From Actinomadura bangladeshensis (GTDB taxonomy: Bacteria; Actinomycetota; Actinomycetes; Streptosporangiales; Streptosporangiaceae), in assembly GCF_004348335.1 (NCBI RefSeq), contig NZ_SMJW01000018.1, positions 1 through 54,376 of the forward strand: a stretch of 54,376 nucleotides of DNA, in the 5' to 3' direction. Positions 1-7,492 of this stretch are shown here, one piece after another. The translations under genes were made by a program, and so were the position numbers. The notes beneath the pieces were generated by a model. It was not told where the DNA came from. It saw nothing but the letters and a program-made list of their open reading frames with translations, and did not search any database. The stretch's first letter is position 1; every line of letters begins with the position of its first letter.

Positions 1-442
1 TCACGTCCGGCGGGACGGGACGGGACCAGCGGAACCGCACCCACCCCACCTTGGGGAGGCGCACCGCACCCGTGCGGCGCGACAACCGCCGCACCTCCCA
101 CGCCCGGCCCCGCACCCCCACGATCCGGAAGCCCTCATGCACCCCCGCCTTACGCCACGTAGGGCGCCGATGCGTACCCGCGAAGAAGTTCGCCATCGCC
201 TGCGCGTAATCCCTGAGCGCCTGCTGCTGCACCGTCTGCGAACCCGCCGCCAGCCACCCGAACTCCGCGCGAGCCTCGGTCAACTGCCGCGCCTGCACGA
301 CATACCCCGGCGCCGGGCCCCGCCGCGGCGTCCACCAGGAGTGCTGCTCCACCGCCAGATTCCACACGAACCGCGCATGCCCGCAATGCTCCAGCAGCCC
401 CGCCTCCTGGGCAGGGGTCGGACACAACCGGTACCGGGACAC
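1..442 (-). CDS. TnpB-type (IS605 OrfB / IS1341-like) transposase, 5' part only
   Basis: The reverse strand from a GTG at 442 is open to the window edge (about 147 codons); an in-frame TAG lies 12 bases upstream of that GTG, which fixes the start. The translation begins VSRYRLCPTPAQEAGLLEHC and continues with HARFVWNLAVEQ, a QALRDYAQAMANFF segment and RRPTWRKAG. This is the usual N-terminal layout of TnpB proteins, RNA-guided nucleases related to Cas12. The RuvC-like and zinc-finger parts would lie left of the window, so intactness cannot be judged. No tnpA (Y1 transposase) gene fits in the 180 bases between this gene and the kinase at 624, which suggests a tnpB-only IS1341-type element. Family call is confident; completeness is unknown. 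Confidence 0.85.
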   Translation of the reverse strand, partial: MSRYRLCPTPAQEAGLLEHCGHARFVWNLAVEQHSWWTPRRGPAPGYVVQARQLTEARAEFGWLAAGSQTVQQQALRDYAQAMANFFAGTHRRPTWRKAGVHEGFRIVGVRGRAWEVRRLSRRTGAVRLPKVGWVRFRWSRPVPPDV

Positions 443-513
443 GCCCGCACCCTACCGACCGCCACCGACAAAACCCAGAGAGTCATCATGCTCCGGCACT
501 CCGCATTTCCTCC

Positions 514-528
514 CCGCCCTCAAGGCGG
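514..528. other. Small hairpin upstream of tnpB, possible IS left-end structure
   Basis: CCGCC-CTCAA-GGCGG forms a perfect 5-bp stem with a 5-base loop about 70 bases upstream of the tnpB start. IS200/IS605-family elements carry short subterminal hairpins recognised as single strands by TnpA. Element boundaries cannot be set here, so this is only a candidate. The rest of 443-623 holds no gene. Confidence 0.35.
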
Positions 529-623
529 CGACCATGCCCTCCACGAGCGCCCGGTAACGATGCGTGCTCTCATCCGGCCGATGGCAATGTGAAGGACTTT
601 GCATTAGCAAGAGGGCCGTCTAA

Positions 624-1736
624 TCATTCGGTGCGCAGGGTGGGCTCGGCCCGGACGGGCGAGTCGTCGGCGGCGTCCGGGATGAACGGGATCACGAACG
701 CGTACTCGGCCAGCACCGCCTCGGGCACCTCTCCCGACTCGCCGAACGCGGCGATCTCGCCCCAGCACGGCGAGCCGAGCGAGCCGCTGCGGTGCCGCAC
801 CGACAGCCCGGCGCACAGGTTGGCGAACCGGAGCCGCTCGGCGAGCGGGAGGCCGGCGAGCGTGCCGAACACGAACCCGGCGGCGAACACGTCGCCCGCG
901 CCGGTCGGGTCGAGCGCCTCCACCGGCAGGGCGCCGACCTCGGCCCGTTCCCCCGTCCGCGCGTCGATGGCGATCGCGCCGTCCCCGCCGCGCTTCACCA
1001 CGACCACCGGCACGCGCTCGGCGAGCGCCTCGGCCGCGGCGGCCGGGGTGCCCGTCCGGGTGTAGGCCATCGCCTCGGCGGCGTTCGGCAGGAACACGTC
1101 CACGTGCGCGAGCCGGTCCAGGACCTCGGCCGGCCAGGCGCCGGTGTGGTCCCAGCCGAGGTCGCCGAACACCAGCGCGCCGTGCCGGCGCATCTCGGGC
1201 GCCCACGGCGGCACCGGGCGGTCGACGTCCACGAAGCACGCCCGCGCGTCCGGCGGCGGGCCGCCGAGGTCGTCGGGCGGGGACGGGACGGGTTTGACGA
1301 AGGTCACCATGCTGCGGTCGGAGTCGTAGGCCAGCGACACGGTGACGGGCGTGGACCAGCCGGGCACCCGCCGCGACGGCCCGAGGTCGACGCCCTCCTG
1401 CTCGGCGAGGGTGCGCCACAGGTAGGCGCCGAACATGTCGTCGCCGAACGGCGCCGCCAGCCCGACCCGCAGGCCGAGCCGGCTCATCGCGACCGCGATG
1501 TTGGCGACGCCGCCCGGCGCCGAGCCGAGCCCGTCGGTGACGATCTCGGTGCCGGGCGGCGGCAGTCCCGGCAGCCCGGTGAAGATCATGTCCATGAAGA
1601 CCTGGCCGGACAGGAACACGTCCAGCCGCCGGCCGTCCCCGCCGGTGCGCAGCCGGTCCCCCGCCGGCTCCCGCTCCGCGCAGGGGTCGGCGAGGGACGG
1701 CTCGGGCGGCCGGCCCGTCGCGGTCTCCTGAGTCAC
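624..1736 (-). CDS. PfkB-family carbohydrate kinase
   Basis: A 370-aa ribokinase/PfkB-fold kinase expected to phosphorylate a sugar or sugar phosphate in the cytosol. Visible motifs are the N-terminal GGVANIAVAMSRLG glycine-rich segment (near residue 75) and the C-terminal signature DPTGAGDVFAAGF with the catalytic Asp. About 40 residues precede the fold and look disordered, so the GTG start at 1736 may be too long. It lies 63 bp downstream of the secreted-protein gene on the same strand, so the two could share a transcript starting near 3144, beside the GntR operator. If so, this kinase may act on the product of the PTS encoded on the other arm. The substrate cannot be read from sequence. 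Confidence 0.85.
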   Translation of the reverse strand: MTQETATGRPPEPSLADPCAEREPAGDRLRTGGDGRRLDVFLSGQVFMDMIFTGLPGLPPPGTEIVTDGLGSAPGGVANIAVAMSRLGLRVGLAAPFGDDMFGAYLWRTLAEQEGVDLGPSRRVPGWSTPVTVSLAYDSDRSMVTFVKPVPSPPDDLGGPPPDARACFVDVDRPVPPWAPEMRRHGALVFGDLGWDHTGAWPAEVLDRLAHVDVFLPNAAEAMAYTRTGTPAAAAEALAERVPVVVVKRGGDGAIAIDARTGERAEVGALPVEALDPTGAGDVFAAGFVFGTLAGLPLAERLRFANLCAGLSVRHRSGSLGSPCWGEIAAFGESGEVPEAVLAEYAFVIPFIPDAADDSPVRAEPTLRTE

Positions 1737-1799
1737 GAGGCCCCCCGTGGCGAGGCGTGGGCGAGATCTGCCGGACCCTAGCCCCCGCCTCGGACGTTC

Positions 1800-3143
1800 T
1801 TACCTTGGAACGTACAACCGGATGTCGTCCACCTGCGCCTTCCCCTCGTAGAAGTTCATGTGCGGGTCACCGATCATGAACCGGTCCGGGTAGGCGGATC
1901 CGGCGGGCCAGGTGTCGCGGTCCACGAGGGTGCCGCCCGGCCCCTGCCACGTCCAGTCGGCGTTGAAGCGGCCGTCGTACTCGTCCGGGCGCTGGTTGTA
2001 GTGCCAGATCGGCTCGCCGTCCTGCACGAACGCGCGCGTGTAGCGGAAGGTGGCGCGGCCCACGTGCGCGAAGACGCCCGACATCTCCATCGTGTAGGCG
2101 CCGCCGCGGCGCTCGATCGCGAACGTGTAGGGCTCGCGCGGCAGCAGCTCGGGCCGCAGGTCGACGGTCGAGACGATCGCGCCGCCCTTGCGGAGCCCGC
2201 ACTCGCTCTCCATCAGGTACTCGGTGCCGGGCATCGCCGCGTACCGGCGGTCGTCGGTCATGAAGATCGCGTTGACGCCGTTGCCGGTCCCGGCCTGGTA
2301 CGGCTCGTACTCGCCGGTCGCCGGGTTGCAGTAGAGCAGGCCCTTTCCGGTGTACTTGTAGCGGTTGTAGCCGTCCATGGCGACCTTGCGGTGGCCGTGG
2401 ACGAAGACGTTGTTGTGCGGCGCGACCTGCCGGTAGTCCATGATCGACATGTAGTAGAAGCCGTTGGAGTCGGTGCGGACGTCGGCCCACGCGCACTCCG
2501 GCCGGGAGAAGTCGCCGCCCGACGCCCACGGGAAGTTGGTCTTGCAGCCCTCCGGCGAGTAGCCGTTGACGCGCCCGTCCGGGTAGTCCCACAGTCCGTT
2601 GCGCTGCCCGCCGAAGTCGAGGCCGCGCAGCGTCATCTCGACGCGGTACTCGGCGGGCAGGTCGCGGGTGGAGCGGATCACGACGCCCGCCTGGTGCGCG
2701 GGCTCGTCGATGCGCGCGACGCCCTTGCCGGACGTGAGCGTCGGCGGCGCGTCCGGGCGCCCGTCGCCGTCGGCGTCCCGCGCGGCCAGCTCGGCGGTGA
2801 GCCAGCCGCGCGTCCCGAACGTGAACGACTGCCGGTAGGTCTTCATCTTCGCGAGCTGCGCGCGGAACGCCGGCCCGCCCACGGTGTCGAAGTAGGCGCC
2901 GTCGTTGTCGTACATGTCGACGTTGTAGGGACTGGACGGGCCGTCACCGTCCGGCCGCCACGGCACCTTCCCGCTGTCCAGGTGCCGGTTGAACGGCTCG
3001 GCCGCGACGAGCCGCCACCCCGGGCGGGCGCCGGGCGGGCCGGTGCCGGGACCGTCGGCGCCGTGGGCCGGGACCGTGCAGAGGGTCGCGGGCAGGACCA
3101 GGGGAAGCGCCAGAGCCAGGGCGCCGCGTGCGAGATTCCTCAT
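1800..3143 (-). CDS. Secreted protein of unknown function, possibly polysaccharide-related
   Basis: A 447-aa protein. The ATG at 3143 was chosen over an upstream extension because it begins a clear signal peptide (MRNLARGALALALPLVLPA, then a likely cleavage after AHG). The mature part is rich in aromatic residues, Asp and Gly, with segments such as FYYMSIMDYRQVAPHN and VDDIRLYVPR at the very end, which recalls the beta-sandwich (concanavalin-like) folds of secreted carbohydrate-active proteins. I do not recognise a catalytic signature. It is transcribed divergently from the gntR-PTS operon, with a DasR-like operator 53 bp upstream of its start. That context suggests it acts on, or binds, an extracellular glycan whose product is imported by the PTS. 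Confidence 0.7.
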   Translation of the reverse strand: MRNLARGALALALPLVLPATLCTVPAHGADGPGTGPPGARPGWRLVAAEPFNRHLDSGKVPWRPDGDGPSSPYNVDMYDNDGAYFDTVGGPAFRAQLAKMKTYRQSFTFGTRGWLTAELAARDADGDGRPDAPPTLTSGKGVARIDEPAHQAGVVIRSTRDLPAEYRVEMTLRGLDFGGQRNGLWDYPDGRVNGYSPEGCKTNFPWASGGDFSRPECAWADVRTDSNGFYYMSIMDYRQVAPHNNVFVHGHRKVAMDGYNRYKYTGKGLLYCNPATGEYEPYQAGTGNGVNAIFMTDDRRYAAMPGTEYLMESECGLRKGGAIVSTVDLRPELLPREPYTFAIERRGGAYTMEMSGVFAHVGRATFRYTRAFVQDGEPIWHYNQRPDEYDGRFNADWTWQGPGGTLVDRDTWPAGSAYPDRFMIGDPHMNFYEGKAQVDDIRLYVPR

Positions 3144-3195
3144 GGCGCGACCGTAGGCGGGGCCACCGCACGCCGACCACGGCAAACATCGCCAA

Positions 3196-3211
3196 AGTGG
3201 TATTGACCAGT
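3196..3211. promoter_or_regulatory. DasR/NagR-type (dre-like) operator
   Basis: AGTGGTATTGACCAGT has outer arms AGTGGT/ACCAGT that are close to symmetric and the TGGT-N4-ACCA core of dre sites (published consensus near ACTGGTCTAGACCAGT) bound by HutC-subfamily GntR regulators. It lies between the divergent secreted-protein gene and gntR, and its right half overlaps the predicted -35 of gntR. The GntR at 3271 is of the HutC type that uses such sites. Confidence 0.7.
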
Positions 3212-3232
3212 CAGCGTAATCGGACATACGGT
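3203..3232 (+). promoter_or_regulatory. Predicted promoter of the gntR-PTS operon
   Basis: TTGACC (3203-3208) and TACGGT (3227-3232) are separated by 18 bp, matching a vegetative actinobacterial promoter (TTGAC, TANNNT). The -35 lies inside the DasR-like operator, so bound repressor should block polymerase. The start of transcription would fall near 3239. Confidence 0.55.
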
Positions 3233-3270
3233 GTGCAGCCACAGGAACAACGCCCTGGGAGGTGAACGGC

Positions 3271-4002
3271 GTGCCATCCGCCGGTGAAGCGCGGTCCGGG
3301 AGCACGAAACGGCAAGCGGTGCGCCGCGAGCTCGTCGCCATGCTGGACGGCCTGGACGCGGGGGACGTCCTGCCGTCCGAGCGCCGGCTCGCCGCCGAGC
3401 TCGGCGTCTCCCGGCCCACCCTGCGGCAGGCCATCGACGGGCTCGTCGCCGACGGGCTGCTCGAGCGGCGGCACGGCAGCGGCACCTACGTGGCCGAACC
3501 CCGGATCGCGGTGTCGCTGACCATGACGTCGTTCACCGAGGACATGATCAGGCGGGGCATGAAACCGGGCGGCCGCGTCCTGTCCTTCCGCACCGAGACC
3601 GCGGGGGCGCGGATCGGCAGGCGGCTCGCGCTCCCGCCCGAGGAAGAGGTATTTACCATTCGGCGGCTCCGGCTCGCCGACGGGGCGAGCATGGCCATCG
3701 AGACCCTCTACCTGCCGCGGGCGCTGCTGCCGGGCCTGCGGCGGCACGACCTGGAAGGGCAGTCGTTCTACGACCTGCTGCGCAGCGGCGGCATCGTGAT
3801 CGCCTCGGGCACCGAGACGATCGAGCCGACCGTCACCACCGCCGAGGAGGCCGCCGAGCTCGGGGTGCCCGTGCACACGCCGGCCTTCCTCTTCGAGCGC
3901 GTCACCAGGGACGCGGGCGGGCGGCCCCTCGAATACGTCAGATCCGTCTACCGCGGCGACCGCTACCGGCTGGAACTCGACCTCCGGCCGCCGGCGCACT
4001 GA
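3271..4002 (+). CDS. GntR-family regulator, HutC/DasR subfamily (UTRA domain)
   Basis: A 243-aa DNA-binding regulator. The N-terminal winged helix reads PSERRLAAELGVSRPTLRQA followed by GLLERRHGSGTYVAEP; from about residue 85 the rest fits a UTRA effector-binding domain, ending with the usual YVRSVYRGDRYRLELD. The GTG at 3271 is preferred over an upstream GTG at 3262 because the GGGAGG ribosome site (3257-3262) overlaps the latter and is well spaced from the former. As first gene of the PTS operon with a DasR-like site upstream, it probably represses its own operon and perhaps the divergent genes. The inducer is likely a phosphorylated sugar entering through the PTS. Confidence 0.88.
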   Translation: MPSAGEARSGSTKRQAVRRELVAMLDGLDAGDVLPSERRLAAELGVSRPTLRQAIDGLVADGLLERRHGSGTYVAEPRIAVSLTMTSFTEDMIRRGMKPGGRVLSFRTETAGARIGRRLALPPEEEVFTIRRLRLADGASMAIETLYLPRALLPGLRRHDLEGQSFYDLLRSGGIVIASGTETIEPTVTTAEEAAELGVPVHTPAFLFERVTRDAGGRPLEYVRSVYRGDRYRLELDLRPPAH

Positions 4003-4038
4003 CCGTCCACCACCCCCCGGGAAGTGAGGCGACTTCAC

Positions 4039-5493
4039 ATGGACGTCATCAAGGACATCCTCACCTTCCTGGCCGACAACGTGTTCGGCCAGGTCCCCAT
4101 CCTCATCGGGCTCATCACGCTGATCGGCCTGATCCTGCAGCGCAAGCGCTTCGAGGACGTCTTCGCGGGCGCCCTGCGCGCCACCATCGGCGTCGTCATC
4201 CTGTTCATCGGCGTGGAGGTGTTCACCGGCGGGCTGACCAGCTTCCAGACCGTCCTCGCCAGCGCGATGGACACGACCCCGCCGAAGGCCGACAACACCC
4301 TCGCCGACTTCCTCACCCAGCAGGGCGGCACCGTCGCGCTCGTCATCACGGTCGCGTTCCTGGTGCACGTGCTGGTCGTCCGGCTCTTTCCGGCGGCCCG
4401 CTACCTGTACCTGACCGGGCACCTGATGTTCTGGATCAGCACGGTGACGGTCGCGTCGCTGGTGACGATCGCGCCGGACGCCGACCAGCTCACGCTGGTG
4501 CTGTGCGGGGCCGGGTTCGTCGCCGCGTACTGGACGCTCCAGCCGCTGTGGATGCGCCCGCTGATGCGCCGCGTCATGCCGGACGACCGGTTCGGGTTCG
4601 CGCACACCAGCTCGCTCGCCTGCCTGATCACCGGCTACGCCGCGCGCCCGCTCGGCAGCAGGGAGAAGCACGACACCGAGAAGCTGAAGCTGCCCCGCCA
4701 GCTGTCGTTCTTCAAGGACGTCAACGTCAGCACCGCGCTGATCATCACGGTGATCATGCTGGTCGGGGTCGCGCTCGCCGACGACGGCGTGGTGACCAAG
4801 GCCGCCGCGGAGATGGACGACAAGCTGTCCCCGTGGGTGTGGGCGATCCTGGTCGGCCTCAGGTTCGCGGGCGGCATCGCGATCCTGCTGTTCGGCGTGC
4901 GGATGTTCCTCGGCGAGATCGTCCCCGCGTTCAAGGGGTTCAGCGACCGGGTCATCCCCGGCACCCGCCCCGCGCTGGACGCGCCGACCGTGTTCCCCGT
5001 CGCGCCGACCGCCGTCATGGTCGGGTTCGTCGCGTCCACGGCGGTGTTCCTGGTCTGCCTCGGGGTGTTCGCCGGGATCGGGTGGTTCACCCTCGCCCCG
5101 CCCATGATCATGCTGTTCTTCGTGGGCGGCGCCGCGGCGCTGTTCGGCAACGTGGTGGCGGGCTGGCGCGGCGCCGTCCTCGGCGGCGTGATCACCGGCC
5201 TGATCCTCGCGGTCGGGCAGGCCGTCACCTGGGACCTGTACGAGAAGACCGCGCCCGAGCTCGCCACCCTCGCCGACCCCGACTGGTACGCGATCGCGTG
5301 GCTGCTGAAGGCCGCGGAGCCGGTCGCCGGCGGCAGCGCCGTCTGGCTGGTGCCCGCCGTCGCGCTCGCCGCCATGGTGGCGACGCTGCTGCTCCTCGGC
5401 CGCGCCGACAAGCGCCGGGCGGCCGTGGCGGACGCGGACGGGGACGCGGACGGGGACGCCGCGCCCGAGGGCACGGCCCCCGCGAAGGCCTGA
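4039..5493 (+). CDS. PTS ascorbate-type permease, EIIC component (UlaA/SgaT family)
   Basis: A 484-aa polytopic membrane protein with ten or more hydrophobic segments and the family features PILIGLITLIGLILQRK near the N-terminus and GFAHTSSLACLITGY in the middle. UlaA-type EIIC proteins move a sugar or sugar acid across the membrane while EIIB phosphorylates it. ATG 4039 follows a GTGAGG ribosome site; the GTG at 4024 overlaps that site. The hydrophilic tail carries an imperfect tandem repeat (GACGCGGACGGG, 5437-5460) encoding DADGDADGDA. Followed by IIB and IIA, so all three parts are separate polypeptides. General PTS proteins EI and HPr are not in this window. The substrate need not be ascorbate. 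Confidence 0.9.
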   Translation: MDVIKDILTFLADNVFGQVPILIGLITLIGLILQRKRFEDVFAGALRATIGVVILFIGVEVFTGGLTSFQTVLASAMDTTPPKADNTLADFLTQQGGTVALVITVAFLVHVLVVRLFPAARYLYLTGHLMFWISTVTVASLVTIAPDADQLTLVLCGAGFVAAYWTLQPLWMRPLMRRVMPDDRFGFAHTSSLACLITGYAARPLGSREKHDTEKLKLPRQLSFFKDVNVSTALIITVIMLVGVALADDGVVTKAAAEMDDKLSPWVWAILVGLRFAGGIAILLFGVRMFLGEIVPAFKGFSDRVIPGTRPALDAPTVFPVAPTAVMVGFVASTAVFLVCLGVFAGIGWFTLAPPMIMLFFVGGAAALFGNVVAGWRGAVLGGVITGLILAVGQAVTWDLYEKTAPELATLADPDWYAIAWLLKAAEPVAGGSAVWLVPAVALAAMVATLLLLGRADKRRAAVADADGDADGDAAPEGTAPAKA

Positions 5494-5521
5494 CCGAACC
5501 GACCGAGAGAGAAGAACCGAG

Positions 5522-5824
5522 ATGGCACTGGACCGGCAACTGGAGATCCTCGCGGTCTGCGGCGTCGGCATGGGCTCCAGCCTGATGCTGAAGATGACCG
5601 CCGAGGACGCCCTGCGCTCGCTCGGCGTGGAGGCGCGGGTGGAGAACACCGACGTGTCCACGGCGCGCGGGATGTCCCCCGACGTGGTGATCGGCCAGGG
5701 CATGCACACCGGCGAGATCGCCGACCTCGCACCGGTGGTGATCACGATCAGCGACTTCCTCGACAAGGAGGGTCTCGAAGCGCAGCTCAGGGAGCGCCTC
5801 ACCGAGCAGGGATGGCTGCCGTGA
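5522..5824 (+). CDS. PTS EIIB component, lactose/ascorbate-type
   Basis: A 100-aa cytosolic phosphocarrier. The N-terminal strand leads into the phosphate-binding loop VCGVGMGSSLMLK, with Cys13 as the predicted phosphorylation site; this is the standard layout of SgaB/UlaB proteins. It receives phosphate from EIIA (next gene) and passes it to the sugar moved by EIIC (previous gene). The start has a GAGAGAAG ribosome site 28 bp after the EIIC stop, and the end overlaps the next gene. Confidence 0.92.
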   Translation: MALDRQLEILAVCGVGMGSSLMLKMTAEDALRSLGVEARVENTDVSTARGMSPDVVIGQGMHTGEIADLAPVVITISDFLDKEGLEAQLRERLTEQGWLP

Positions 5825-6306
5825 CGCCTCATTCTGAGGGGGCGTCCCCCCAGACCCCCCGGCAACCGCCCTTGGTGATCGCGGCGACCGACGGCGTCCG
5901 CGCGGCGGACTGGCGGGAGGCCGTCCGGGAGGCGGCCTCCGCGCTGGTCGGCGCTGGTACGGCGGGCGAGGGCTACCCGGACGCGTGCGTCCGGGTGGTC
6001 GAGGAGAACGGCCCGTACATCGTGCTGACCAAGGGGCTGGCGCTGGTGCACGCGCGGCCGGAGGAGGGCGGGCTGGCGGTCGGCGTCGGCGCGACCCGGC
6101 TGGCGGCGCCGGTCGAGTTCGGCCATCCCGACAACGACCCCGTCGACCTGCTCCTCGCGTTCTGCACGCCCGAACCGGACGCGCACGTCGGCGTCCTGTC
6201 CGCGCTGGCGCGGGCGCTGTCGGGCGGCCTGGCCGACCGGCTCCGCGCCGCGTCCGGCGGGGAGGACCTGGCCCGCGCCCTGAAGGAGGCCGTGCCCGAT
6301 GCCTGA
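5821..6306 (+). CDS. PTS EIIA component, mannitol/fructose/ascorbate type
   Basis: A 161-aa EIIA phosphocarrier. The active-site histidine is in KGLALVHARPEEG (His77 from this start), within the fold typical of PTS EIIA type-2 domains. Two starts are possible. ATG 5812 has AGGG directly abutting it. GTG 5821 has AGGGA at good spacing and gives a 4-bp GTGA overlap with the IIB stop, so it is preferred. The first 20 residues are proline-rich and probably disordered. It takes phosphate from HPr and gives it to EIIB. Confidence 0.85.
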   Translation: MTPHSEGASPQTPRQPPLVIAATDGVRAADWREAVREAASALVGAGTAGEGYPDACVRVVEENGPYIVLTKGLALVHARPEEGGLAVGVGATRLAAPVEFGHPDNDPVDLLLAFCTPEPDAHVGVLSALARALSGGLADRLRAASGGEDLARALKEAVPDA

Positions 6307-7078
6307 TGCGGCGTCCTCCGTCGGGCGGCCCTCCGGCCCCCGCGGTGCGGGGCCGGCCTTCCCCGACCGGGTGCGGGCCCTGCTGGACGACCTCGACGCG
6401 GCCTCGGGCGCGGCGATCGACGCCGCCGCCGCGCTGGTCCTGGACTCGGTCGAGGCCGGCGGGATCGTGCACGTCGCCGGTGCGGGGCACTCCCTCGCGA
6501 TGGTGTGCGAGACGTTCTACCGGGCCGGCGGGCTCGCCGCCGTCCGCCCGATCTGGGACCCGCGCGTCGTCCCGCTCGACGGCGCGGTGCGCAGCACCCG
6601 CGCCGAGCGGGAGGCGGGGGCGGGCCGCGCCGTGGTCGAGGCGGCGGCGCCGGCCCCGCCGGACGCGGCGGTGGTGTTCTCCACCAGCGGCCGCAACCCC
6701 TACCCCGTCGAGGTGGCGGCGGAGTGCCGGTCGCGGGGCGTGCCGGTCGTCGCGGTGACCTCGGCGCGGGCGGCGGGGGGCGCGGCGGCGCGGACGGCGA
6801 CGGCGCTGGCCGACCATGCCGACATCGTGCTGGACACCTGCGTCCCGCCCGGCGACGTGCTGCATCCGGCGGCGGCGCCGCGCACCGCCGCGGCCTCCAC
6901 GATCCTCGCCGCGTACGCGTGGTCGCGGGTGCTGGCCGCGCTGGACGACCTCGCGGCGGAGCGCGGCGCGGAGCCGCCCCGGTGGACGAGCGCGAACGTC
7001 CCCGGCGGCGACGAGGTGAACGCCGCGCTGCTCGCCCGGTACCGGCACCGCGTCCCCGAGCTGACCGGGGACGAATAG
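6299..7078 (+). CDS. SIS-domain phosphosugar-binding protein (UPF0309-like)
   Basis: A 259-aa sugar isomerase/binding (SIS) fold. VHVAGAGHSLAMVCETFYRAGG is the first phosphosugar loop and VVFSTSGRNPYPVE the second (STSG motif). The C-terminal ANVPGGDEVN resembles UPF0309-type SIS proteins. It overlaps the EIIA gene by 8 bp and has its own AAGGAGG ribosome site, so it is translated with the PTS. It likely isomerises or senses the sugar phosphate delivered by the PTS; catalysis is not proven for this group. It is the last gene of the operon. Confidence 0.82.
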   Translation: MPDAASSVGRPSGPRGAGPAFPDRVRALLDDLDAASGAAIDAAAALVLDSVEAGGIVHVAGAGHSLAMVCETFYRAGGLAAVRPIWDPRVVPLDGAVRSTRAEREAGAGRAVVEAAAPAPPDAAVVFSTSGRNPYPVEVAAECRSRGVPVVAVTSARAAGGAAARTATALADHADIVLDTCVPPGDVLHPAAAPRTAAASTILAAYAWSRVLAALDDLAAERGAEPPRWTSANVPGGDEVNAALLARYRHRVPELTGDE

Positions 7079-7175
7079 CCGCGAACCTGGGCTCTTCCTG
7101 CGGCGTTTCGCATATGGCCCGGCTCGCTCCCTATGACATGATGCGTGGCTACCATCGGACAGAACGAGGAGCGAG

Positions 7176-7433
7176 ATGACGACACGACCGACCGAGGACG
7201 ACCTTCATGCGCTGTTCACCCGCGCGGACCTCGGCGGCGACCAGAGGCTCGACCTGATGGAGTTCACGCTCGTCCTGGACGAGCTCGGACTCGCCTGGAC
7301 GCGGGCCGAGACGCAGGACAGGTTCGAGCGGGCGGACGGCAACCTCGACGGGTTCATCTCCTACGAGGAGTTCCGCGCGATCATGGAGTCCCAGGGCTGG
7401 GCCGAGGGCCCGCTGCCCGGCGCCCGCGCCTGA
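7176..7433 (+). CDS. Small EF-hand calcium-binding protein
   Basis: An 85-aa acidic cytosolic protein with two helix-loop-helix calcium sites. Loop 1 is DLGGDQRLDLME (ligand positions D, G, D, R, D, E) and loop 2 is DGNLDGFISYEE (D, N, D, F, S, E). Loop 2 fits the 12-residue EF-hand rule well; loop 1 has Gly at position 3 and is less ideal. Small calmodulin-like proteins with one EF-hand pair are common in actinomycetes and are thought to buffer or sense calcium. GAGGAG precedes the ATG. It stands alone and ends before a shared terminator. Confidence 0.82.
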   Translation: MTTRPTEDDLHALFTRADLGGDQRLDLMEFTLVLDELGLAWTRAETQDRFERADGNLDGFISYEEFRAIMESQGWAEGPLPGARA

Positions 7434-7448
7434 CGGGCGGCTGACGCA

Positions 7449-7480
7449 CGGGCCCGCCGGCACGTCCGGCGGGCCCGTTT
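7449..7480. terminator. Bidirectional intrinsic terminator
   Basis: A perfect 12-bp stem (CGGGCCCGCCGG / CCGGCGGGCCCG) closes a 5-base loop CACGT, followed on the plus strand by TTT. It lies between the convergent EF-hand and pgi genes. Confidence 0.85.
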
Positions 7481-7492
7481 CCGTCGCGCGGG

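Noticed and set aside
137..592. Plus-strand frame of 151 codons rich in Arg and Pro
   Set aside because: It is the antisense shadow of tnpB; the reverse strand has clear TnpB motifs and this frame has none.
3144..3485. N-terminal extension of the secreted protein up to 3485
   Set aside because: It would run through the divergent promoter and the start of gntR; the signal peptide begins at 3143.
4021..4036. GAAGT-GAGGCG-ACTTC mini-hairpin at the EIIC ribosome site
   Set aside because: A 5-bp stem is too weak to claim a thermosensor or riboswitch.
5437..5463. GACGCGGACGGG imperfect repeat at the EIIC 3' end
   Set aside because: It is in frame, encodes a hydrophilic DADG tail and looks like ordinary slippage in a disordered region.
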